Shown piece by piece: positions 1-11,400 of a stretch of 64,000 bases of DNA. Position 1 is the stretch's first letter. Each line of letters begins with the position of its first letter. This DNA comes from Gloeomargarita sp. SRBZ-1_bins_9. GTDB lineage: Bacteria > Cyanobacteriota > Cyanobacteriia > Gloeomargaritales > Gloeomargaritaceae. The stretch spans positions 1 to 64,000 of the forward strand of contig JAUQVX010000008.1 of assembly GCA_039794565.1 (NCBI GenBank), given 5' to 3'. A model generated the notes under the pieces. That model saw only the letters and a list, made by a program, of their open reading frames with translations. It ran no database searches and was not told the origin of the DNA. The position numbers were made by a program, and so were the translations under genes.

Positions 1-467
1 TCTTTGATGGGGTTCCTGTTGATGCCCACAATCGCTACTGGTACCGGCAGCACTTTGCGGTGGTGTTTTCCGACTTTTATTTGTTTGATAGTTTGTTGGG
101 AATCAATGACGACCCGACCTTGGCCCAGCAATTGTTGCAGAAATTACAACTGGACCATAAGGTGCGGATTGAAAATGGCCGATTTTCCACCATTGCTCTT
201 TCCCCGGGGCAACGCAAGCGCCTGGCACTGCTGGTGGCCTATTTGGAAGACCGCCCCATCTACCTGTTTGACGAGTGGGCCGCCGACCAGGACCCCCGCT
301 TCAAAGACTTCTTCTATCGGGAATTTCTGCCCCAGTTGCGCGCTGAAGGTAAGACGGTTTTGGTGATCAGCCACGACGAACGCTATTTCGCCTGCGCCGA
401 CCGGTTGATCAAGCTGGACTACGGCCAGGTGGAATACGACAAATCCCTGAAATATCTGGGGCCCTAG
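1..467 (+). CDS. ABC transporter, C-terminal part of the ATPase (cyclic peptide export type), partial
   Basis: The open frame enters from the left edge (first full codon at base 3) and ends with TAG at 465-467; about 154 residues are visible. They carry an ABC signature LSPGQRKRLAL, a Walker B segment IYLFDEWAADQDPRFK and an H-loop VISHDERYF. The DEWAADQDP wording and the short tail after the H-loop are typical of the SyrD/PvdE-like family, where one chain has an N-terminal membrane domain and a C-terminal ATPase and exports cyclic or non-ribosomal peptides. The membrane half lies outside the window, so the substrate is unknown. The stop overlaps the end of the convergent Uma2 gene. Confidence 0.8.
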   Translation, partial: FDGVPVDAHNRYWYRQHFAVVFSDFYLFDSLLGINDDPTLAQQLLQKLQLDHKVRIENGRFSTIALSPGQRKRLALLVAYLEDRPIYLFDEWAADQDPRFKDFFYREFLPQLRAEGKTVLVISHDERYFACADRLIKLDYGQVEYDKSLKYLGP

Positions 468-1042
468 GGAATCCGCGCCTGGGCAAATAGTTCCTGGGGG
501 ATGACCGTTAAACCGGGGAGTCGTTCGTCCTGCAGGGGTTGGGAGCCGCGAACGGTGTGCGGAGGCCGGTCAGGATAAAACACCGTAATGGTTTTAGCCG
601 TTGGGTCTACTACCCATACTCGGTCCACCCCCGCTTGTAAGTAATCCACTGCCTTTTGGGCCATGTCGCCAAAGGTCTGGTTCGGCGAAAGCACCTCCAC
701 CACCAGCTCAGGTATCGCCCGGCAAGGCTCGTCCGTCATGGGGGCCACCGGCAATCGCTGGTCGGAGATGTAAAGAATATCTGGGACGGGAATCCAGGTC
801 TCCCCTTGCCGGTGCAGGACTACCGCCCATTCGGTGTAGGCAGCGCCCGGTTTAGGACAATCGGGAGCCGTACACCAGTTTTCCAGCAACTGCCACAACA
901 CCGGTTGCACCCGGGCGTGAAAACGTTTCGGCGACATGGGTGGGTCCTTGGGTACAGCTTGGCCCTCAACCAGCTCGTAGGTCGCATCCCCCTCCGGCAG
1001 GGCCAAAAATTCCGCCGCCGTTAGCTTCTGGGCCGTCCCCAT
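464..1042 (-). CDS. Uma2 family (DUF820) putative endonuclease
   Basis: A 192-residue protein of the Uma2 family, a restriction-endonuclease-like fold very abundant in cyanobacteria and of unproven cellular role. Visible family marks are an N-terminal YELVEG segment, PDILYISD, ELVVEVLSPNQT (the acidic core of the PD-(D/E)XK-like site) and DYLQAGVDRVWVVDP near the end. The ATG at 1042-1040 shares one base with the leuS stop (TGATG); a GTG one codon earlier is also possible. It is the last gene of the rpmH-rnpA-PH-leuS run, so translation is probably coupled to leuS. Not associated with any mobile element here. Confidence 0.85.
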   Translation of the reverse strand: MGTAQKLTAAEFLALPEGDATYELVEGQAVPKDPPMSPKRFHARVQPVLWQLLENWCTAPDCPKPGAAYTEWAVVLHRQGETWIPVPDILYISDQRLPVAPMTDEPCRAIPELVVEVLSPNQTFGDMAQKAVDYLQAGVDRVWVVDPTAKTITVFYPDRPPHTVRGSQPLQDERLPGLTVIPQELFAQARIP

Positions 1043-3606
1043 CACCCCAGCACAAAATTCAACAGTTTCCCCGGCACGTAAATCACCTTTTTGATGGGCT
1101 TGCCCTGGAGATAGCGCTGGCCAATCTCCGACGCCAAAGCCAACTGCTCCAAGGTCGTCTGGTCCGCCTGGGCCGGCACGCTAAGCGTACCCCGGGTCTT
1201 GCCCATCACCTGAATCACCAGGGGGATTTCCTCAACGACCAGGGCGCTGGGGTCCACCTGGGGCCAGGGCTGACGGTGAATGGACTCCTGATGCCCCAAC
1301 TGGTGCCAGAGTTCTTCGGTAATGTGCGGGGCAAAGGGGGCCAACAACACCAGCAACGTGCGGATGGCTTCGTCATACACGCCGGTATTGCTGCCCGCGT
1401 AATCCGTCAGGGCATTGGTCAGCTTCATCAGGGCCGCAATCGCCGTATTGAACTGGTACTCGCCCGTGACATCCGCCGTCACCTGCTGGATGGTCTGGTG
1501 GATGACGCGCCGCAGTTCTCGCTCCGCCGGCGTGACTGCCGTAGCGGCCGCTGGGGGATGCTCCCGATACTGCTGCACCAAACGCCAGACCCGTTGCAGG
1601 AAGCGGTACTGCCCCTCCACATCCGCCTCGTCCCACTCCAGGTCCTTTTCCGGCGGCGCCTTGAACAGAATAAACATACGGGCCGTATCGGCGCCATAAC
1701 GGGCCAGCACCTGTTCCGGGTCCACCCCGTTGTACTTGGACTTGGACATTTTTTCGTAAACCACCGTCACCGGCGCCCCTGTGGCCTTGTCCCGGTAGGT
1801 CCCGTTGTCCTGCACCACCTGTTCCGGCGGCAAATAACGCCCCGTTTGCGCATTTTTGTAGGTCAACCCCTGCACCATCCCCTGGGTCAACAGGCGGGTA
1901 AAGGGTTCATCAAAGGTAATCAGCCCCCGGTCCCGCAACACCTTGGTCACAAACCGAGCATACAGCAGGTGCAAGATGGCGTGTTCAATTCCCCCCACGT
2001 ACTGGTCCACCGGCAACCACTGGGCAATCACCTGGGGGTCAAAAATGGCCTGGTCGTTGTGGGGGTCAGCAAAGCGGAAAAAATACCAAGACGAATCAAT
2101 AAACGTATCCATCGTGTCGGTTTCCCGCCGCGCCGGTCGGCCACAGGTCGGACAGGGCACCCGAACCCAACTTTCCAATTGCGCCAGGGGAGACAACCCC
2201 CGCCCGGTAATCTGCACATCCCGGGGCAACACCACCGGCAAATCCTGCTCCGGCACCGGCACTACCCCGCAGTGGTCGCAATGAATGACCGGAATCGGCA
2301 CCCCCCAGTAGCGCTGGCGCGAGATCAACCAATCCCGCAGCCGGTACTGCACCCGCGCTTCCCCCCACCCCTGGGCCTGGGCCTTTTGCGTGATCTGCTC
2401 CTTGGCCGTTTCGTTGTCTAGCCCGTCGAATTCCCCCGACTGCACCAGCGTCCCCGGCCCCGTGTAGGCCCCTGTTAAAGGTCCAGGTCCCGGTTGGTCC
2501 ACCCCCGGCGGCAGGATGACTTGGGTCACCGGCAACCCATACTGCTGGGCAAAGGCAAAATCCCGTTCATCGTGGGCCGGCACCCCCATCACCGCCCCCG
2601 TCCCGTACTCATAGAGCACGTAATCGGCAATCCAGACCGGTACGGGCTGCTGATTAAAGGGGTTCAACGCCATAGCTCCGATGGGCACCCCCCGCTTAGG
2701 CCGGTCTGTGGCTGTGCGTTCCGCCGGGGACAGTTGCCCCAGCTCCGCCAGAAATTGCTCCACCACCGGGCGCTGCTCCGGCGTCGTCAGTTCCGTCACC
2801 AGGGGATGTTCCGGTGCCAGCACCACGTAAGACACCCCAAACACCGTATCCGGGCGGGTGGTAAATACCCCAATTTTTTCCGAGCGCCCCAGCACCGGGA
2901 ATTCCAGGTAAGCCCCCACCGAGCGCCCGATCCAGTTCGCCTGCATCGTTTTTACCCGCTCTGGCCAGCCCGGCAGTTGCTCCAAATCCCGCAGTAGTTC
3001 CTCCGCGTAGTGGGTAATTCGCAAAAACCACTGCTTGAGGTAGCGCTGTTCCACCTTGGCCCCCGAGCGCCAGGAGCGTCCTTCGCTATCCACCTGTTCA
3101 TTGGCCAGCACTGTTTGGTCCACCGGGTCCCAGTTCACCAGGGCCTCCTTCTGGTAGGCCAGCCCCAGGTGCCACATCTGCAAAAACAGCCATTGGGTCC
3201 AGCGGTAGTAGCGGGGGTCGCAGGTGGCCAGTTCCCGCTCCCAGTCATAGCTCAGCCCCAGAGCCTGCAACTGCCGCCGCATGTTGGCGATGTTGGCCTC
3301 CGTCCAGTCCGCCGGATGCACCCCCCGGTCAATCGCCGCATTCTCCGCCGGCAGGCCGAAGGCATCCCACCCCATGGGATGGAGCACCCGGTAGCCCTGC
3401 ATCCGCCGCACCCGGGCAATTACATCCGTAATCGTGTAGTTACGCACATGGCCCATGTGCAGGTTCCCGGAGGGGTAGGGGAACATCGACAAGGCGTAGT
3501 ATTTGGGGCGTTGGGGGTCAGTTTCCGTGCGGTACAGCCCCTGTTCCTGCCAAAGCCGTTGCCAGTGGGCCTCAATCGCCACCGGTTGATAACGCGCCGT
3601 CGTCAT
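1042..3606 (-). CDS. leuS: leucyl-tRNA synthetase
   Basis: Class I leucine-tRNA ligase of 854 residues, the usual bacterial size; it charges tRNA-Leu in the cytosol. Visible landmarks are the HIGH-type motif in [11 protein letters not shown], a CP1 editing domain in the middle, and the KMSKS loop in [11 protein letters not shown]. The frame stays open upstream, but the start ATG at 3606-3604 ([15 protein letters not shown]) matches the family N-terminus and overlaps the preceding PH-domain gene's stop by four bases (ATGA). The stop overlaps the next gene (TGATG). Both overlaps indicate a translationally coupled operon. Confidence 0.97.
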   Translation of the reverse strand: MTTARYQPVAIEAHWQRLWQEQGLYRTETDPQRPKYYALSMFPYPSGNLHMGHVRNYTITDVIARVRRMQGYRVLHPMGWDAFGLPAENAAIDRGVHPADWTEANIANMRRQLQALGLSYDWERELATCDPRYYRWTQWLFLQMWHLGLAYQKEALVNWDPVDQTVLANEQVDSEGRSWRSGAKVEQRYLKQWFLRITHYAEELLRDLEQLPGWPERVKTMQANWIGRSVGAYLEFPVLGRSEKIGVFTTRPDTVFGVSYVVLAPEHPLVTELTTPEQRPVVEQFLAELGQLSPAERTATDRPKRGVPIGAMALNPFNQQPVPVWIADYVLYEYGTGAVMGVPAHDERDFAFAQQYGLPVTQVILPPGVDQPGPGPLTGAYTGPGTLVQSGEFDGLDNETAKEQITQKAQAQGWGEARVQYRLRDWLISRQRYWGVPIPVIHCDHCGVVPVPEQDLPVVLPRDVQITGRGLSPLAQLESWVRVPCPTCGRPARRETDTMDTFIDSSWYFFRFADPHNDQAIFDPQVIAQWLPVDQYVGGIEHAILHLLYARFVTKVLRDRGLITFDEPFTRLLTQGMVQGLTYKNAQTGRYLPPEQVVQDNGTYRDKATGAPVTVVYEKMSKSKYNGVDPEQVLARYGADTARMFILFKAPPEKDLEWDEADVEGQYRFLQRVWRLVQQYREHPPAAATAVTPAERELRRVIHQTIQQVTADVTGEYQFNTAIAALMKLTNALTDYAGSNTGVYDEAIRTLLVLLAPFAPHITEELWHQLGHQESIHRQPWPQVDPSALVVEEIPLVIQVMGKTRGTLSVPAQADQTTLEQLALASEIGQRYLQGKPIKKVIYVPGKLLNFVLG

Positions 3607-4013
3607 GTCATCTGCTGTGCCGCTTGACCAATCGGACCACTGACTCGCCGCGCCTCGGGACTGATGCGCTCGATGACATAAGCTGCCAATTCCCGAAACC
3701 GGGGCAAACACCGCAACTCCAGGCGGTTGCCATCCTTGAGCGTGATCACCATATCCCCCCACAGGCCGAATCCCCGGGGCACCGTCACCACCCGGGCAAT
3801 TTCGTTGTAGATGATGTCCGAGCGATGGCGGCCCATCCAACCGCCGATCACCGTCACCCGCCGGTTGGTGATCCGGTAGCGCAGCCACAGCGCCCGGGTA
3901 ATCGCCCCGATGGTCAAGGGCAGCCACACAATCGTCACCCCCAGGAGCAGATTCATGAGCAAATCGCCCCGGTGGGGTCCCCCCTCAAAGAACACCTCCT
4001 CCCGAATCCCCAT
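3603..4013 (-). CDS. PH domain-containing protein (bacterial PH, DUF304-like)
   Basis: A 136-residue protein with a hydrophobic segment around residues 20-40 ([17 protein letters not shown]) followed by a bacterial PH-like region ([34 protein letters not shown], then [11 protein letters not shown]). The family is small membrane-anchored proteins of unknown role. A gene of this kind behind rnpA is common in cyanobacteria. It starts inside the end of rnpA (29-base overlap) and ends in a four-base overlap with leuS, so it is part of the same transcript. Confidence 0.85.
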   Translation of the reverse strand: MGIREEVFFEGGPHRGDLLMNLLLGVTIVWLPLTIGAITRALWLRYRITNRRVTVIGGWMGRHRSDIIYNEIARVVTVPRGFGLWGDMVITLKDGNRLELRCLPRFRELAAYVIERISPEARRVSGPIGQAAQQMT

Positions 4014-4356
4014 AGAGCACCCCCGCCTGTTGCAAAAGCTGTTCTAATTCTCGCAAAAAATCCGCGTATTGTCCGGTCAAGACGGGCGGTTGAGCCGAAA
4101 CGATGACCTGCCATCCTGGGCCACACCGGGGCAGCAACTGCCGCAACGCCGCGCGGATTTGCCGCTTGAGCCGGTTGCGCCGCACCGCCTTTTTGGCAAT
4201 TTTGCTACTTACGACCACCGCCATTTGCACTGGGGTTGTCTCATCCAACCGCCGGTAACGCAGCCGGAAAAAATGGCTCCGCAGTTGGTGCCCTTCGGCG
4301 TAGATTGCATCAAAGGTCCGGTATCCCCGTAGCCGGTGAATCCGGGGCAGACCCAC
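3985..4356 (-). CDS. rnpA: ribonuclease P protein component
   Basis: The protein subunit of RNase P, which helps the catalytic RNA trim tRNA 5' ends. The 123 residues contain the family's basic signature region VVVSSKIAKKAVRRNRLKRQIRAALR and the N-terminal LRGYRTFDAIYAEG. Translation most likely begins at GTG 4356-4354, which lies one base after the rpmH stop. The order rpmH-rnpA is nearly universal in bacteria. The 3' end overlaps the next gene by 29 bases. Confidence 0.95.
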   Translation of the reverse strand: MGLPRIHRLRGYRTFDAIYAEGHQLRSHFFRLRYRRLDETTPVQMAVVVSSKIAKKAVRRNRLKRQIRAALRQLLPRCGPGWQVIVSAQPPVLTGQYADFLRELEQLLQQAGVLYGDSGGGVL

Positions 4357-4357
4357 C

Positions 4358-4498
4358 CTACACGGGAGCTAGGCGTTTACGTCCTTTGGCCCGGCGCGCC
4401 TTGAGGACTCGGCGTCCCCCGGGAGTGGCCATGCGCGCCCGAAACCCCGACCGCCGGATGCGCTTGCGACAAGTCCCCTCCAACGTGCGTTTGGTCAT
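4358..4498 (-). CDS. rpmH: 50S ribosomal protein L34
   Basis: A short gene of 46 residues beginning [20 protein letters not shown] and ending KGRKRLAPV. The sequence has the strongly basic, nearly invariant L34 core ([33 protein letters not shown]). It reads away from dnaA, with 121 bases between the two starts, an arrangement widely seen at or near dnaA loci. It is followed after one base by rnpA. Confidence 0.97.
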   Translation of the reverse strand: MTKRTLEGTCRKRIRRSGFRARMATPGGRRVLKARRAKGRKRLAPV

Positions 4499-4619
4499 AC
4501 GCCCTCCCGTGCTACGGATTCACAGAGTTTTATAAGCTATCACACAAATTTAACATCGTCAATGGTCCTGGGGACTAGGCAGGGAGAAAAAAATGGGCTA
4601 GGCTGTACCCTATCACCCC

Positions 4620-6005
4620 ATGCACACCATGAACGTTGCTGCCGTGACCGAATCGCTGGAACAACGGTGGGGTCAGGTTTTGGAGCAATTGCAACTGCGC
4701 CTGAGTCGCCCCACCTTTGAAACCTGGATCAAAACCATTCGCCCGGACGCCCTGACGGACAACCGGTTGCGCCTGCTGGCACCCAATCTTTTTGCCCGTA
4801 ACTGGCTGGTGAAGTCCTACCTCAAGACCATCAGCGCGGTCGTGGCCGAGGTGTGGGGAGAACCCATCCAGGTAGAAATTGACAGCCTGGAGAATGACCT
4901 GGTGCCGCTCACACCCGGTGCGCCGCCTCCCCCCCGCCTCACAACCCCATCCGACCCCGAACCGGCCCCCGCCAGTAATCTCAACGCCAAGTACACCTTC
5001 AGCCGGTTTGTGGTGGGCGCCAACAACCGCATGGCCCATGCTGCCGCCTTAGCCGTAGCCGAATCCCCCGGGCGGGAGTTCAACCCCCTGTTTTTGTGCG
5101 GTGGGGTGGGGCTGGGCAAAACCCACCTGATGCAGGCCATCGGCCACTACCGTCTGGAAATTGACCGCAACGCCCGGGTATTTTACGTCTCCACCGAGCA
5201 GTTCACCAATGACCTGATCGAGGCCATTCGCCGGGACAACATGCAGCAATTTCGAGAGAAATACCGAGCGGCGGATTTGTTGCTGGTGGATGACATTCAA
5301 TTCATCGAGGGCAAGGAGTACACCCAAGAGGAGTTTTTCCACACCTTCAACGCTCTGCATGAAGCGGGCAAACAGGTGGTGATTGCCTCGGACCGGCCCC
5401 CAACTTGCATCCCCCGCCTACAGGAGCGCCTGTGTTCCCGCTTTTCCATGGGGTTAATTGCCGACATCCAGCCCCCTGACCTGGAGACCCGCATGGCCAT
5501 CCTGCAGAAAAAAGCCGAGCAGGAGAACGTCTATCTGCCGGTGGAAGTAATCACCTACATTGCCACCCGCTACACCTCCAACATCCGGGAACTAGAAGGC
5601 GCCCTGATTCGCACCCTGGCCTACACGGCCATTTCCGGGGCGGCCATCACTGTGGAAAACGTAGCAGAGTTGCTCAACTCCCCCGTGCAGATGACCAAAA
5701 CCACCCCGGAACTGGTGGTGGACATTGTGGCTGCCACGTTTGAAGTGCCCGTACAGGCGTTGATGGTGCCCACGCGCCGGCGGCAGGTGAGTTTTCCCCG
5801 CCAGGTGGCCATGTACCTGGTTCGTCAGTACACCAACCTCAGCCTGCCCCAGATCGGTCAACTGTTTGGGGGCAAGGACCACACCACCGTGCTTTACGCC
5901 TGCGAAAAGATCGCCCAGAAACGGGACAGCGACCCCAAATTCGCCCAGTTACTGGCCCAAATCAAAGACCGCATTCACCGCTCCGCCCAGGAGCTAGGGG
6001 CCTAG
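4620..6005 (+). CDS. dnaA: chromosomal replication initiator protein DnaA
   Basis: A 461-residue AAA+ replication initiator that binds DnaA boxes and opens the origin. Domain I lies at the N-terminus ([23 protein letters not shown]), a proline-rich linker at about residues 95-120, Walker [11 protein letters not shown] near 160-170, Walker [10 protein letters not shown] near 220, and the domain IV DNA-binding signature [15 protein letters not shown] near 417-431. The ATG at 4620 and an in-frame ATG at 4629 are both possible; neither has a clear Shine-Dalgarno. No dnaN neighbour and no convincing DnaA-box cluster is visible, so an origin cannot be placed here. Confidence 0.97.
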   Translation: MHTMNVAAVTESLEQRWGQVLEQLQLRLSRPTFETWIKTIRPDALTDNRLRLLAPNLFARNWLVKSYLKTISAVVAEVWGEPIQVEIDSLENDLVPLTPGAPPPPRLTTPSDPEPAPASNLNAKYTFSRFVVGANNRMAHAAALAVAESPGREFNPLFLCGGVGLGKTHLMQAIGHYRLEIDRNARVFYVSTEQFTNDLIEAIRRDNMQQFREKYRAADLLLVDDIQFIEGKEYTQEEFFHTFNALHEAGKQVVIASDRPPTCIPRLQERLCSRFSMGLIADIQPPDLETRMAILQKKAEQENVYLPVEVITYIATRYTSNIRELEGALIRTLAYTAISGAAITVENVAELLNSPVQMTKTTPELVVDIVAATFEVPVQALMVPTRRRQVSFPRQVAMYLVRQYTNLSLPQIGQLFGGKDHTTVLYACEKIAQKRDSDPKFAQLLAQIKDRIHRSAQELGA

Positions 6006-7054
6006 ATCAGGGGCAATTGTTGTTCCGGGGGCGTGCGACCCAGATGCACCCAAGCCGGCGGCAGGGCCACCCGTCCTCGGGGCGTGCGCTGTAGGTAACC
6101 GATCTGCATCAGGTAGGGTTCATACACGTCTTCAATGGTTTGGGGGTCTTCCCCGGTCATGGCCGCCAACGTATCCAACCCCACCGGCCCTCCCTGAAAT
6201 TGCTCAATGATGACCTGCAGCAGCGTTCGGTCCACGCTGTCGAGGCCCCGAGGGTCCACCGCCAACTGCTCCAGCGCCTGAGCTGCAATCTCCGGCGTAA
6301 TCACCGTTGCCCCCTGCACCTGGGCATAGTCCCGCACCCGCTTGAGCAGGCGATTGGCAATGCGGGGCGTCCCCCGGGACCGCTGGGCAATGGTTTCTGC
6401 CCCCGCCGGCGTCATAGCCATCTGGAGCACCTGGGCCGTGCGAGTGAGGATCTGGGTGAGTTCCGCCACCGTGTAATAGCGCAGCCGTTGCACCAGGCCA
6501 AACCGGTCCCGCAGGGGCGCACTCAAAGCTGCCACCCGGGTGGTCGCCCCCACCAATGTAAATTTCGGCAACGGCAGGGAGCGGGTCCGGGCGCTGGCCC
6601 CCTTGCCCACCGTCACCTCCACCCGGAAATCCTCCATCGCCGTATAGAGCGTTTCCTCCGTCACCCGGGGTAAGCGATGGATTTCATCCACAAACAAAAT
6701 ATCCCCCGGTTCCAAATTCACCAACAACCCCACAATATCGCGGGGGCGTTCCAGCGCCGGGCCACTGGTCAGATGACAGCGTTTACCCATCTCCCGGGCC
6801 AACAACAGCGCCAGCGTCGTTTTCCCTAACCCCGGCGGCCCGTACAGCAATAGATGATCGAGCGGCTCCCCCCGTCCCTGGGCTGCCCTAATGGCCACCG
6901 TGAGCACCTGCTTCAATTCCGTTTGCCCCAGGTAATCCGCCAGGGATGTCGGGCGCAAGGAATCCTCAGCTAGCCCCTGGTGGTCCTGCGCTGTTGCCTG
7001 GGGCCTTAGTAAGGGTTGGCGCTCCCCCTCGCCCTGGGAGGAGACAATTGCCAT
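6002..7054 (-). CDS. ruvB: Holliday junction branch-migration ATPase RuvB
   Basis: Hexameric AAA+ motor that works with RuvA and RuvC on Holliday junctions. The 350 residues contain Walker [10 protein letters not shown] (72-80), Walker [13 protein letters not shown], the sensor segment [19 protein letters not shown] and a C-terminal winged helix ([27 protein letters not shown]). Start ATG 7054 is two bases after the rpsJ stop, so the gene is read as the last member of the str operon. Its TAG overlaps the convergent dnaA stop by four bases. ruvA and ruvC are not in the window. Confidence 0.97.
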   Translation of the reverse strand: MAIVSSQGEGERQPLLRPQATAQDHQGLAEDSLRPTSLADYLGQTELKQVLTVAIRAAQGRGEPLDHLLLYGPPGLGKTTLALLLAREMGKRCHLTSGPALERPRDIVGLLVNLEPGDILFVDEIHRLPRVTEETLYTAMEDFRVEVTVGKGASARTRSLPLPKFTLVGATTRVAALSAPLRDRFGLVQRLRYYTVAELTQILTRTAQVLQMAMTPAGAETIAQRSRGTPRIANRLLKRVRDYAQVQGATVITPEIAAQALEQLAVDPRGLDSVDRTLLQVIIEQFQGGPVGLDTLAAMTGEDPQTIEDVYEPYLMQIGYLQRTPRGRVALPPAWVHLGRTPPEQQLPLI

Positions 7055-7056
7055 GA

Positions 7057-7380
7057 CTAGGTGGGCAACTTCACTTCAATGTCCACCCCCGCCGGCAGGT
7101 CGAGCTTCATCAGCGCATCAATTGTCTTGGCCTGGGGCTGGTAGATATCAATAATCCGGCGATGGGTGCGACTCTCGAAATGCTCCCGCGAGTCCTTGTC
7201 AATATGGGGTGAACGCAACACACAGTAAATCCGCCGCTTAGTGGGCAAGGGGATAGGTCCTACCGCATGGGCCTGCGTCCGGTTCACCGTATCCATAATC
7301 TTTTCGCAGGAGGCATCCAACAGCCGGTGGTCATAGGCCTGCAAGCGAATGCGAATCTTCTGCTTCGTCAACGGGGCCAT
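7057..7380 (-). CDS. rpsJ: 30S ribosomal protein S10
   Basis: S10 (107 residues, [22 protein letters not shown]...) of the small subunit head, also a partner of NusB/NusG in antitermination. The frame is open further upstream, but the ATG at 7380 matches the family N-terminus. It follows tuf at 77 bases, as is usual in cyanobacteria, where S10 has moved from the head of the S10 operon to the tail of the str operon. ruvB follows at two bases. Confidence 0.97.
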   Translation of the reverse strand: MAPLTKQKIRIRLQAYDHRLLDASCEKIMDTVNRTQAHAVGPIPLPTKRRIYCVLRSPHIDKDSREHFESRTHRRIIDIYQPQAKTIDALMKLDLPAGVDIEVKLPT

Positions 7381-7457
7381 CGTCTGTCCTCCCAAAACAG
7401 GAGGGAACCCCCTGGCTCCCCCCATACCAACTAACTCAGCGTGCTAAACCATTCGGA

Positions 7458-8687
7458 CTACTTGATGATCTTGGTCACCACACCCGCGCCGATGGTGCGA
7501 CCACCCTCCCGGATAGCAAATCGCATCCCCTGTTCGATAGCAATCGGGTGGATCAATTCCACGGTCATCCTTACCCGGTCCCCTGGCATGACCATCTCCA
7601 CGTTCTTGCCATCGTCGCTGGTGTAGGCCTTGATCGTCCCAGTCACATCCGTCGTCCGTACATAGAACTGGGGCTTATAGCCGGCAAAAAATGGCGTGTG
7701 GCGACCCCCCTCCTCCTTGGTCAGGACGTACACCTCCGCCTCGAACTCCGTGTGGGGCGTAATACTGCCGGGTTTAGCAATCACCATCCCCCGCTCAATG
7801 TCGGTCTTTTGCATCCCCCGCAGCAACATCCCCACGTTATCCCCAGCGATCCCCTCGTCCAGGGTCTTTTGGAACATCTCCAAACCCGTCACAGTCGTGG
7901 TGCGGGTCTCCCGTAGGCCCACAATTTCCACCGTGTCGCCCACCTTAACCCGACCCCGTTCAATCCGACCGGTGGCAACCGTCCCCCGACCAGTGATGGA
8001 GAACACATCCTCCACCGCCATCAGCAGAGGCTTATCCACCTCCCGCTCCGGCGTCTTGATGTACTCGTCCACCGCATCCATCAATTCGTAAATCTTATCC
8101 ACCCAGGGGTCCTCACCCCGTTGGGTATTGGGGTGCGCCTGCATCCGCTCCAACGCCTTCAAGGCCGACCCGCGGATGATGGGAATCTCATCCCCCGGGA
8201 AATCATACTTACTCAGGAGTTCCCGCAACTCCAACTCCACCAGCTCCAGGAGTTCCTCATCGTCCGCCATGTCGCACTTATTCAAAAAGACCACGATGCT
8301 GGGCACCCCCACCTGTTTCGCCAATAGGATATGCTCCCGCGTCTGGGGCATGGGACCGTCCGTGGCCGCCACCACCAGAATTGCCCCATCCATCTGGGCC
8401 GCCCCCGTGATCATGTTCTTCACATAGTCCGCATGACCTGGGCAGTCCACGTGGGCATAGTGGCGCTTGTCCGTCTCATACTCCACGTGCGCTGTATTGA
8501 TGGTAATCCCCCGAGCCTTTTCTTCGGGGGCCGCATCAATCTCATCGTACTTCTTGGCCTTGGCCTTCCCCTGGGCCGCCAGGGTCATGGTAATGGCAGC
8601 CGTCAGGGTGGTCTTGCCGTGGTCCACGTGGCCAATGGTGCCGATGTTCACGTGGGGTTTGGTCCGTTCAAATTTCGCGCGTGCCAT
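7458..8687 (-). CDS. tuf: elongation factor Tu
   Basis: GTPase that delivers aminoacyl-tRNA to the ribosome; 409 residues, the cyanobacterial length. Visible are G1 [10 protein letters not shown]2 region [18 protein letters not shown]3 [13 protein letters not shown]4 NKCD and the domain 2 and 3 regions up to GVVTKIIK. It lies 21 bases after fusA on the same strand. Confidence 0.98.
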   Translation of the reverse strand: MARAKFERTKPHVNIGTIGHVDHGKTTLTAAITMTLAAQGKAKAKKYDEIDAAPEEKARGITINTAHVEYETDKRHYAHVDCPGHADYVKNMITGAAQMDGAILVVAATDGPMPQTREHILLAKQVGVPSIVVFLNKCDMADDEELLELVELELRELLSKYDFPGDEIPIIRGSALKALERMQAHPNTQRGEDPWVDKIYELMDAVDEYIKTPEREVDKPLLMAVEDVFSITGRGTVATGRIERGRVKVGDTVEIVGLRETRTTTVTGLEMFQKTLDEGIAGDNVGMLLRGMQKTDIERGMVIAKPGSITPHTEFEAEVYVLTKEEGGRHTPFFAGYKPQFYVRTTDVTGTIKAYTSDDGKNVEMVMPGDRVRMTVELIHPIAIEQGMRFAIREGGRTIGAGVVTKIIK

Positions 8688-8708
8688 GGATGTTCTTCCC
8701 TCTATTAA

Positions 8709-10826
8709 CTAAGCGTTCCCTTTTGCTTTGATGATGGTTTCGGCCACGTTACGCGGCACTTCTTCGTAGTGACTGAACTCCATCGTAAAGACACCCCGCC
8801 CCTGGGTCATGGACCGGATGTCCGTTGCGTAGCCAAACATCTCCGCCAGGGGAACTTTGGCCGTCACCTTCGCCACCCCGGCTTCCGAGGACATACCCTC
8901 GATTTGACCACGGCGGGAGTTCAGATTACCCATAATATCACCTAAAAAGTTTTCTGGCACCTCCACCTCCACCTTCATCACCGGCTCCAGCAGCACCGGC
9001 GCACACTTCATCACCCCCTCCTTCATAGCAATGGAGGCGGCGAACTTAAAGGCCATTTCCGAGGAGTCCACCTCGTGGTAGGAACCATCAATTAGGGTCA
9101 CCCGCAGGTCAATCACTGGATACCCGGCCAAAATCCCCCCTTCGCAGGCTTCCCGAACCCCCTGCTCCACTGCCGGCACATACTCCTTAGGCACCACGCC
9201 ACCCACAATCTTGGAAACGAATTCCAATCCCGAACCCGGTTCCGCTGGCTCGATCTCCAGCACCACGTGGCCGTACTGCCCCCGTCCACCACTCTGGCGG
9301 ATGTATTTGCCCTCCTGCACCGTCTTTTTGCGGATCGTCTCCCGGTAGGCCACCTGGGGATTGCCCACGTTGGCTTCCACCCCGAATTCCCGCAGCATCC
9401 GGTCCACCAGGATTTCCAGGTGCAGTTCCCCCATCCCGGAAATAATCGTCTGGTTGGTCTCCGGATCAATTGCCACCCGGAAGGTGGGGTCCTCCTTAGC
9501 CAGCGCCTGCAACGCCTTGGAGAGCTTGTCAATATCCGCCTTGGTCTTGGGTTCAATCGCCACCGAAATCACCGGCTCCGGAATGTACAGCGTCTCCAGG
9601 ATCACCGGGTGATTTTCGTCGCACAGGGTATCCCCCGTAATCGTGTCCTTTAGACCCACCACGGCCCCCAAATCCCCAGCCCGCAGCTCCTCCACCTCAA
9701 TGCGCTCGTCCGCCTTGAGCACCACCAACCGGGACAACCGCTCCTTCTTACGCTTGGTGGCGTTAAGCACATAGGTGCCCCGCTGCATCACCCCCGAGTA
9801 CACCCGCACAAAAGTCAGGTCGCCGAACTTATCCGCCATGATCTTAAAAGCCAGGGCCGCCATCGGCTCGTTATCGTCCGCATGCCGTTCCACCTCCTCC
9901 CCGCTGGGCAACCGACCCTTGATCGCCGGAATATCCACCGGTGACGGCAAATAATCCACCACCGCATCCAGAAGCAACTGCACCCCCTTATTTTTAAACG
10001 CCGACCCGCACAGCATGGGCACCACCTTCCCGGCAATCGTAGCCTTGCGGATGGCCGTGCGAATTTCCTCCTCCGTTAACTCTTCACCCTCTAGATACTT
10101 CTCCGTCAGGACATCGTCCGTTTCTGCCGCCGCTTCCACCAGTTGGGCGCGAAACTGCTGGACCTTCTCCATCAAGTCTGCGGGGATGGGCACCTTACGA
10201 ATATCCTTGCCAATGTCATCGAAATACTCGAAGGCGCACAGGCGCACCAGGTCCACCACCCCCCGAAAGCCGTCTTCGGCCCCGATCGGCAGTTGAATCG
10301 GTACCGCATTGGCCCGCAACCGGTCCCGCACCTGGTCGTAAACCTTGTAGAAATTGGCCCCCGAGCGGTCCATTTTGTTCACAAAAATAATCCGGGGCAC
10401 CTTGTAGCGGTCCGCCTGGCGCCACACGGTCTCCGTTTGGGGCTGCACCCCCCCTACCGAACACAGCACCGTAATCACCCCGTCGAGTACCCGCATCGAG
10501 CGCTCCACCTCGATGGTGAAATCCACGTGCCCGGGTGTGTCAATGATGTTGACAGCATACTCCGGCTCCCCTGGCATGGGTTGGGATGGGTCTTCTGGGT
10601 TGCGCTTCGTCCAGCGAGTGCTAATGGCCGCTGCCGTAATCGTAATCCCCCGTTCCCGCTCCTGGGCCATCCAGTCGGTCACCGACGTCCCCTCGTGGAC
10701 TTCCCCCATTTTGTGGATCAAGCCGGAGTAGAACAAAATCCGCTCCGTCGTCGTGGTCTTGCCGGCGTCAATGTGGGCGGCAATCCCGATATTGCGCACA
10801 CGTTCGATTGGGGTCGTTCGAGCCAC
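8709..10826 (-). CDS. fusA: elongation factor G
   Basis: Translocase GTPase of 705 residues. The N-terminus [35 protein letters not shown] carries G1, followed by [11 protein letters not shown] (G2), [12 protein letters not shown] (G3) and NKMD (G4); the C-terminal domains include [16 protein letters not shown] and the domain V stretch [14 protein letters not shown]. It lies between rpsG (74 bases upstream) and tuf. Confidence 0.98.
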   Translation of the reverse strand: MARTTPIERVRNIGIAAHIDAGKTTTTERILFYSGLIHKMGEVHEGTSVTDWMAQERERGITITAAAISTRWTKRNPEDPSQPMPGEPEYAVNIIDTPGHVDFTIEVERSMRVLDGVITVLCSVGGVQPQTETVWRQADRYKVPRIIFVNKMDRSGANFYKVYDQVRDRLRANAVPIQLPIGAEDGFRGVVDLVRLCAFEYFDDIGKDIRKVPIPADLMEKVQQFRAQLVEAAAETDDVLTEKYLEGEELTEEEIRTAIRKATIAGKVVPMLCGSAFKNKGVQLLLDAVVDYLPSPVDIPAIKGRLPSGEEVERHADDNEPMAALAFKIMADKFGDLTFVRVYSGVMQRGTYVLNATKRKKERLSRLVVLKADERIEVEELRAGDLGAVVGLKDTITGDTLCDENHPVILETLYIPEPVISVAIEPKTKADIDKLSKALQALAKEDPTFRVAIDPETNQTIISGMGELHLEILVDRMLREFGVEANVGNPQVAYRETIRKKTVQEGKYIRQSGGRGQYGHVVLEIEPAEPGSGLEFVSKIVGGVVPKEYVPAVEQGVREACEGGILAGYPVIDLRVTLIDGSYHEVDSSEMAFKFAASIAMKEGVMKCAPVLLEPVMKVEVEVPENFLGDIMGNLNSRRGQIEGMSSEAGVAKVTAKVPLAEMFGYATDIRSMTQGRGVFTMEFSHYEEVPRNVAETIIKAKGNA

Positions 10827-10900
10827 GGCTTCCTCCTGGATGACCTGGAATCAACATCCGTTACAAATTTTATCCCTATTCGTGCAATTGTGACAGTGAC

Positions 10901-11371
10901 CTAGTAACGGTAGTGGGCAAAGGCTTTGTTCGCCTCGGCCATGCGGTGGGTTTCCTCCCGTTTTTTAATGGTCGCCCCCGTTTCATTGGCCGCATCCATC
11001 AACTCGTTGGCCAGCTTAATCGCCATGGTCTTACCGTTGCGCTGCCGGGCGTAGGTGGTCAACCAGCGCAAAGCCAAAGATGTTCCCCGTTCCGGTCGCA
11101 CCTCCACCGGCACCTGATAGGTCGCCCCCCCCACCCGCCGGGCCTTCACCTCCACCAGGGGTGTGGCATTGCGCACGGCTTTCTCCAAGGTTTCCAGGGG
11201 GTCGCCGTTCGTCCGTTCCCGCACCAGGTCCAACGCCTGATACACCAGCCGGTAGGCCAGATGCTTTTTCCCCTCCCGCAGCACATGGCTGACCAGCATA
11301 TTCACCAAGCGGCTGTTGTATTTGGGGTCAGCCTCGATAGGACGGGGTTTAATACGACGACGACGGGGCAT
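10901..11371 (-). CDS. rpsG: 30S ribosomal protein S7
   Basis: S7, 156 residues, the primary organiser of the 3' domain of 16S rRNA. It begins [20 protein letters not shown] and contains the family stretch [28 protein letters not shown]. Second gene of the str operon, 29 bases after rpsL. Confidence 0.97.
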   Translation of the reverse strand: MPRRRRIKPRPIEADPKYNSRLVNMLVSHVLREGKKHLAYRLVYQALDLVRERTNGDPLETLEKAVRNATPLVEVKARRVGGATYQVPVEVRPERGTSLALRWLTTYARQRNGKTMAIKLANELMDAANETGATIKKREETHRMAEANKAFAHYRY

Positions 11372-11400
11372 AGACCAACTCAGCTCCTAAAAGCCACTTC

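Noticed and set aside
940-2421. 493-codon open frame on the plus strand opposite leuS
   Set aside because: It is rich in histidine, arginine, proline and glycine with no family resemblance, the composition expected opposite a GC-rich gene; leuS covers it fully.
4499-4619. Possible replication origin between rpmH and dnaA
   Set aside because: Only weak, isolated matches to the DnaA box (for example TGTGAATCC on the minus strand); no cluster or AT-rich unwinding region beyond a short tract.
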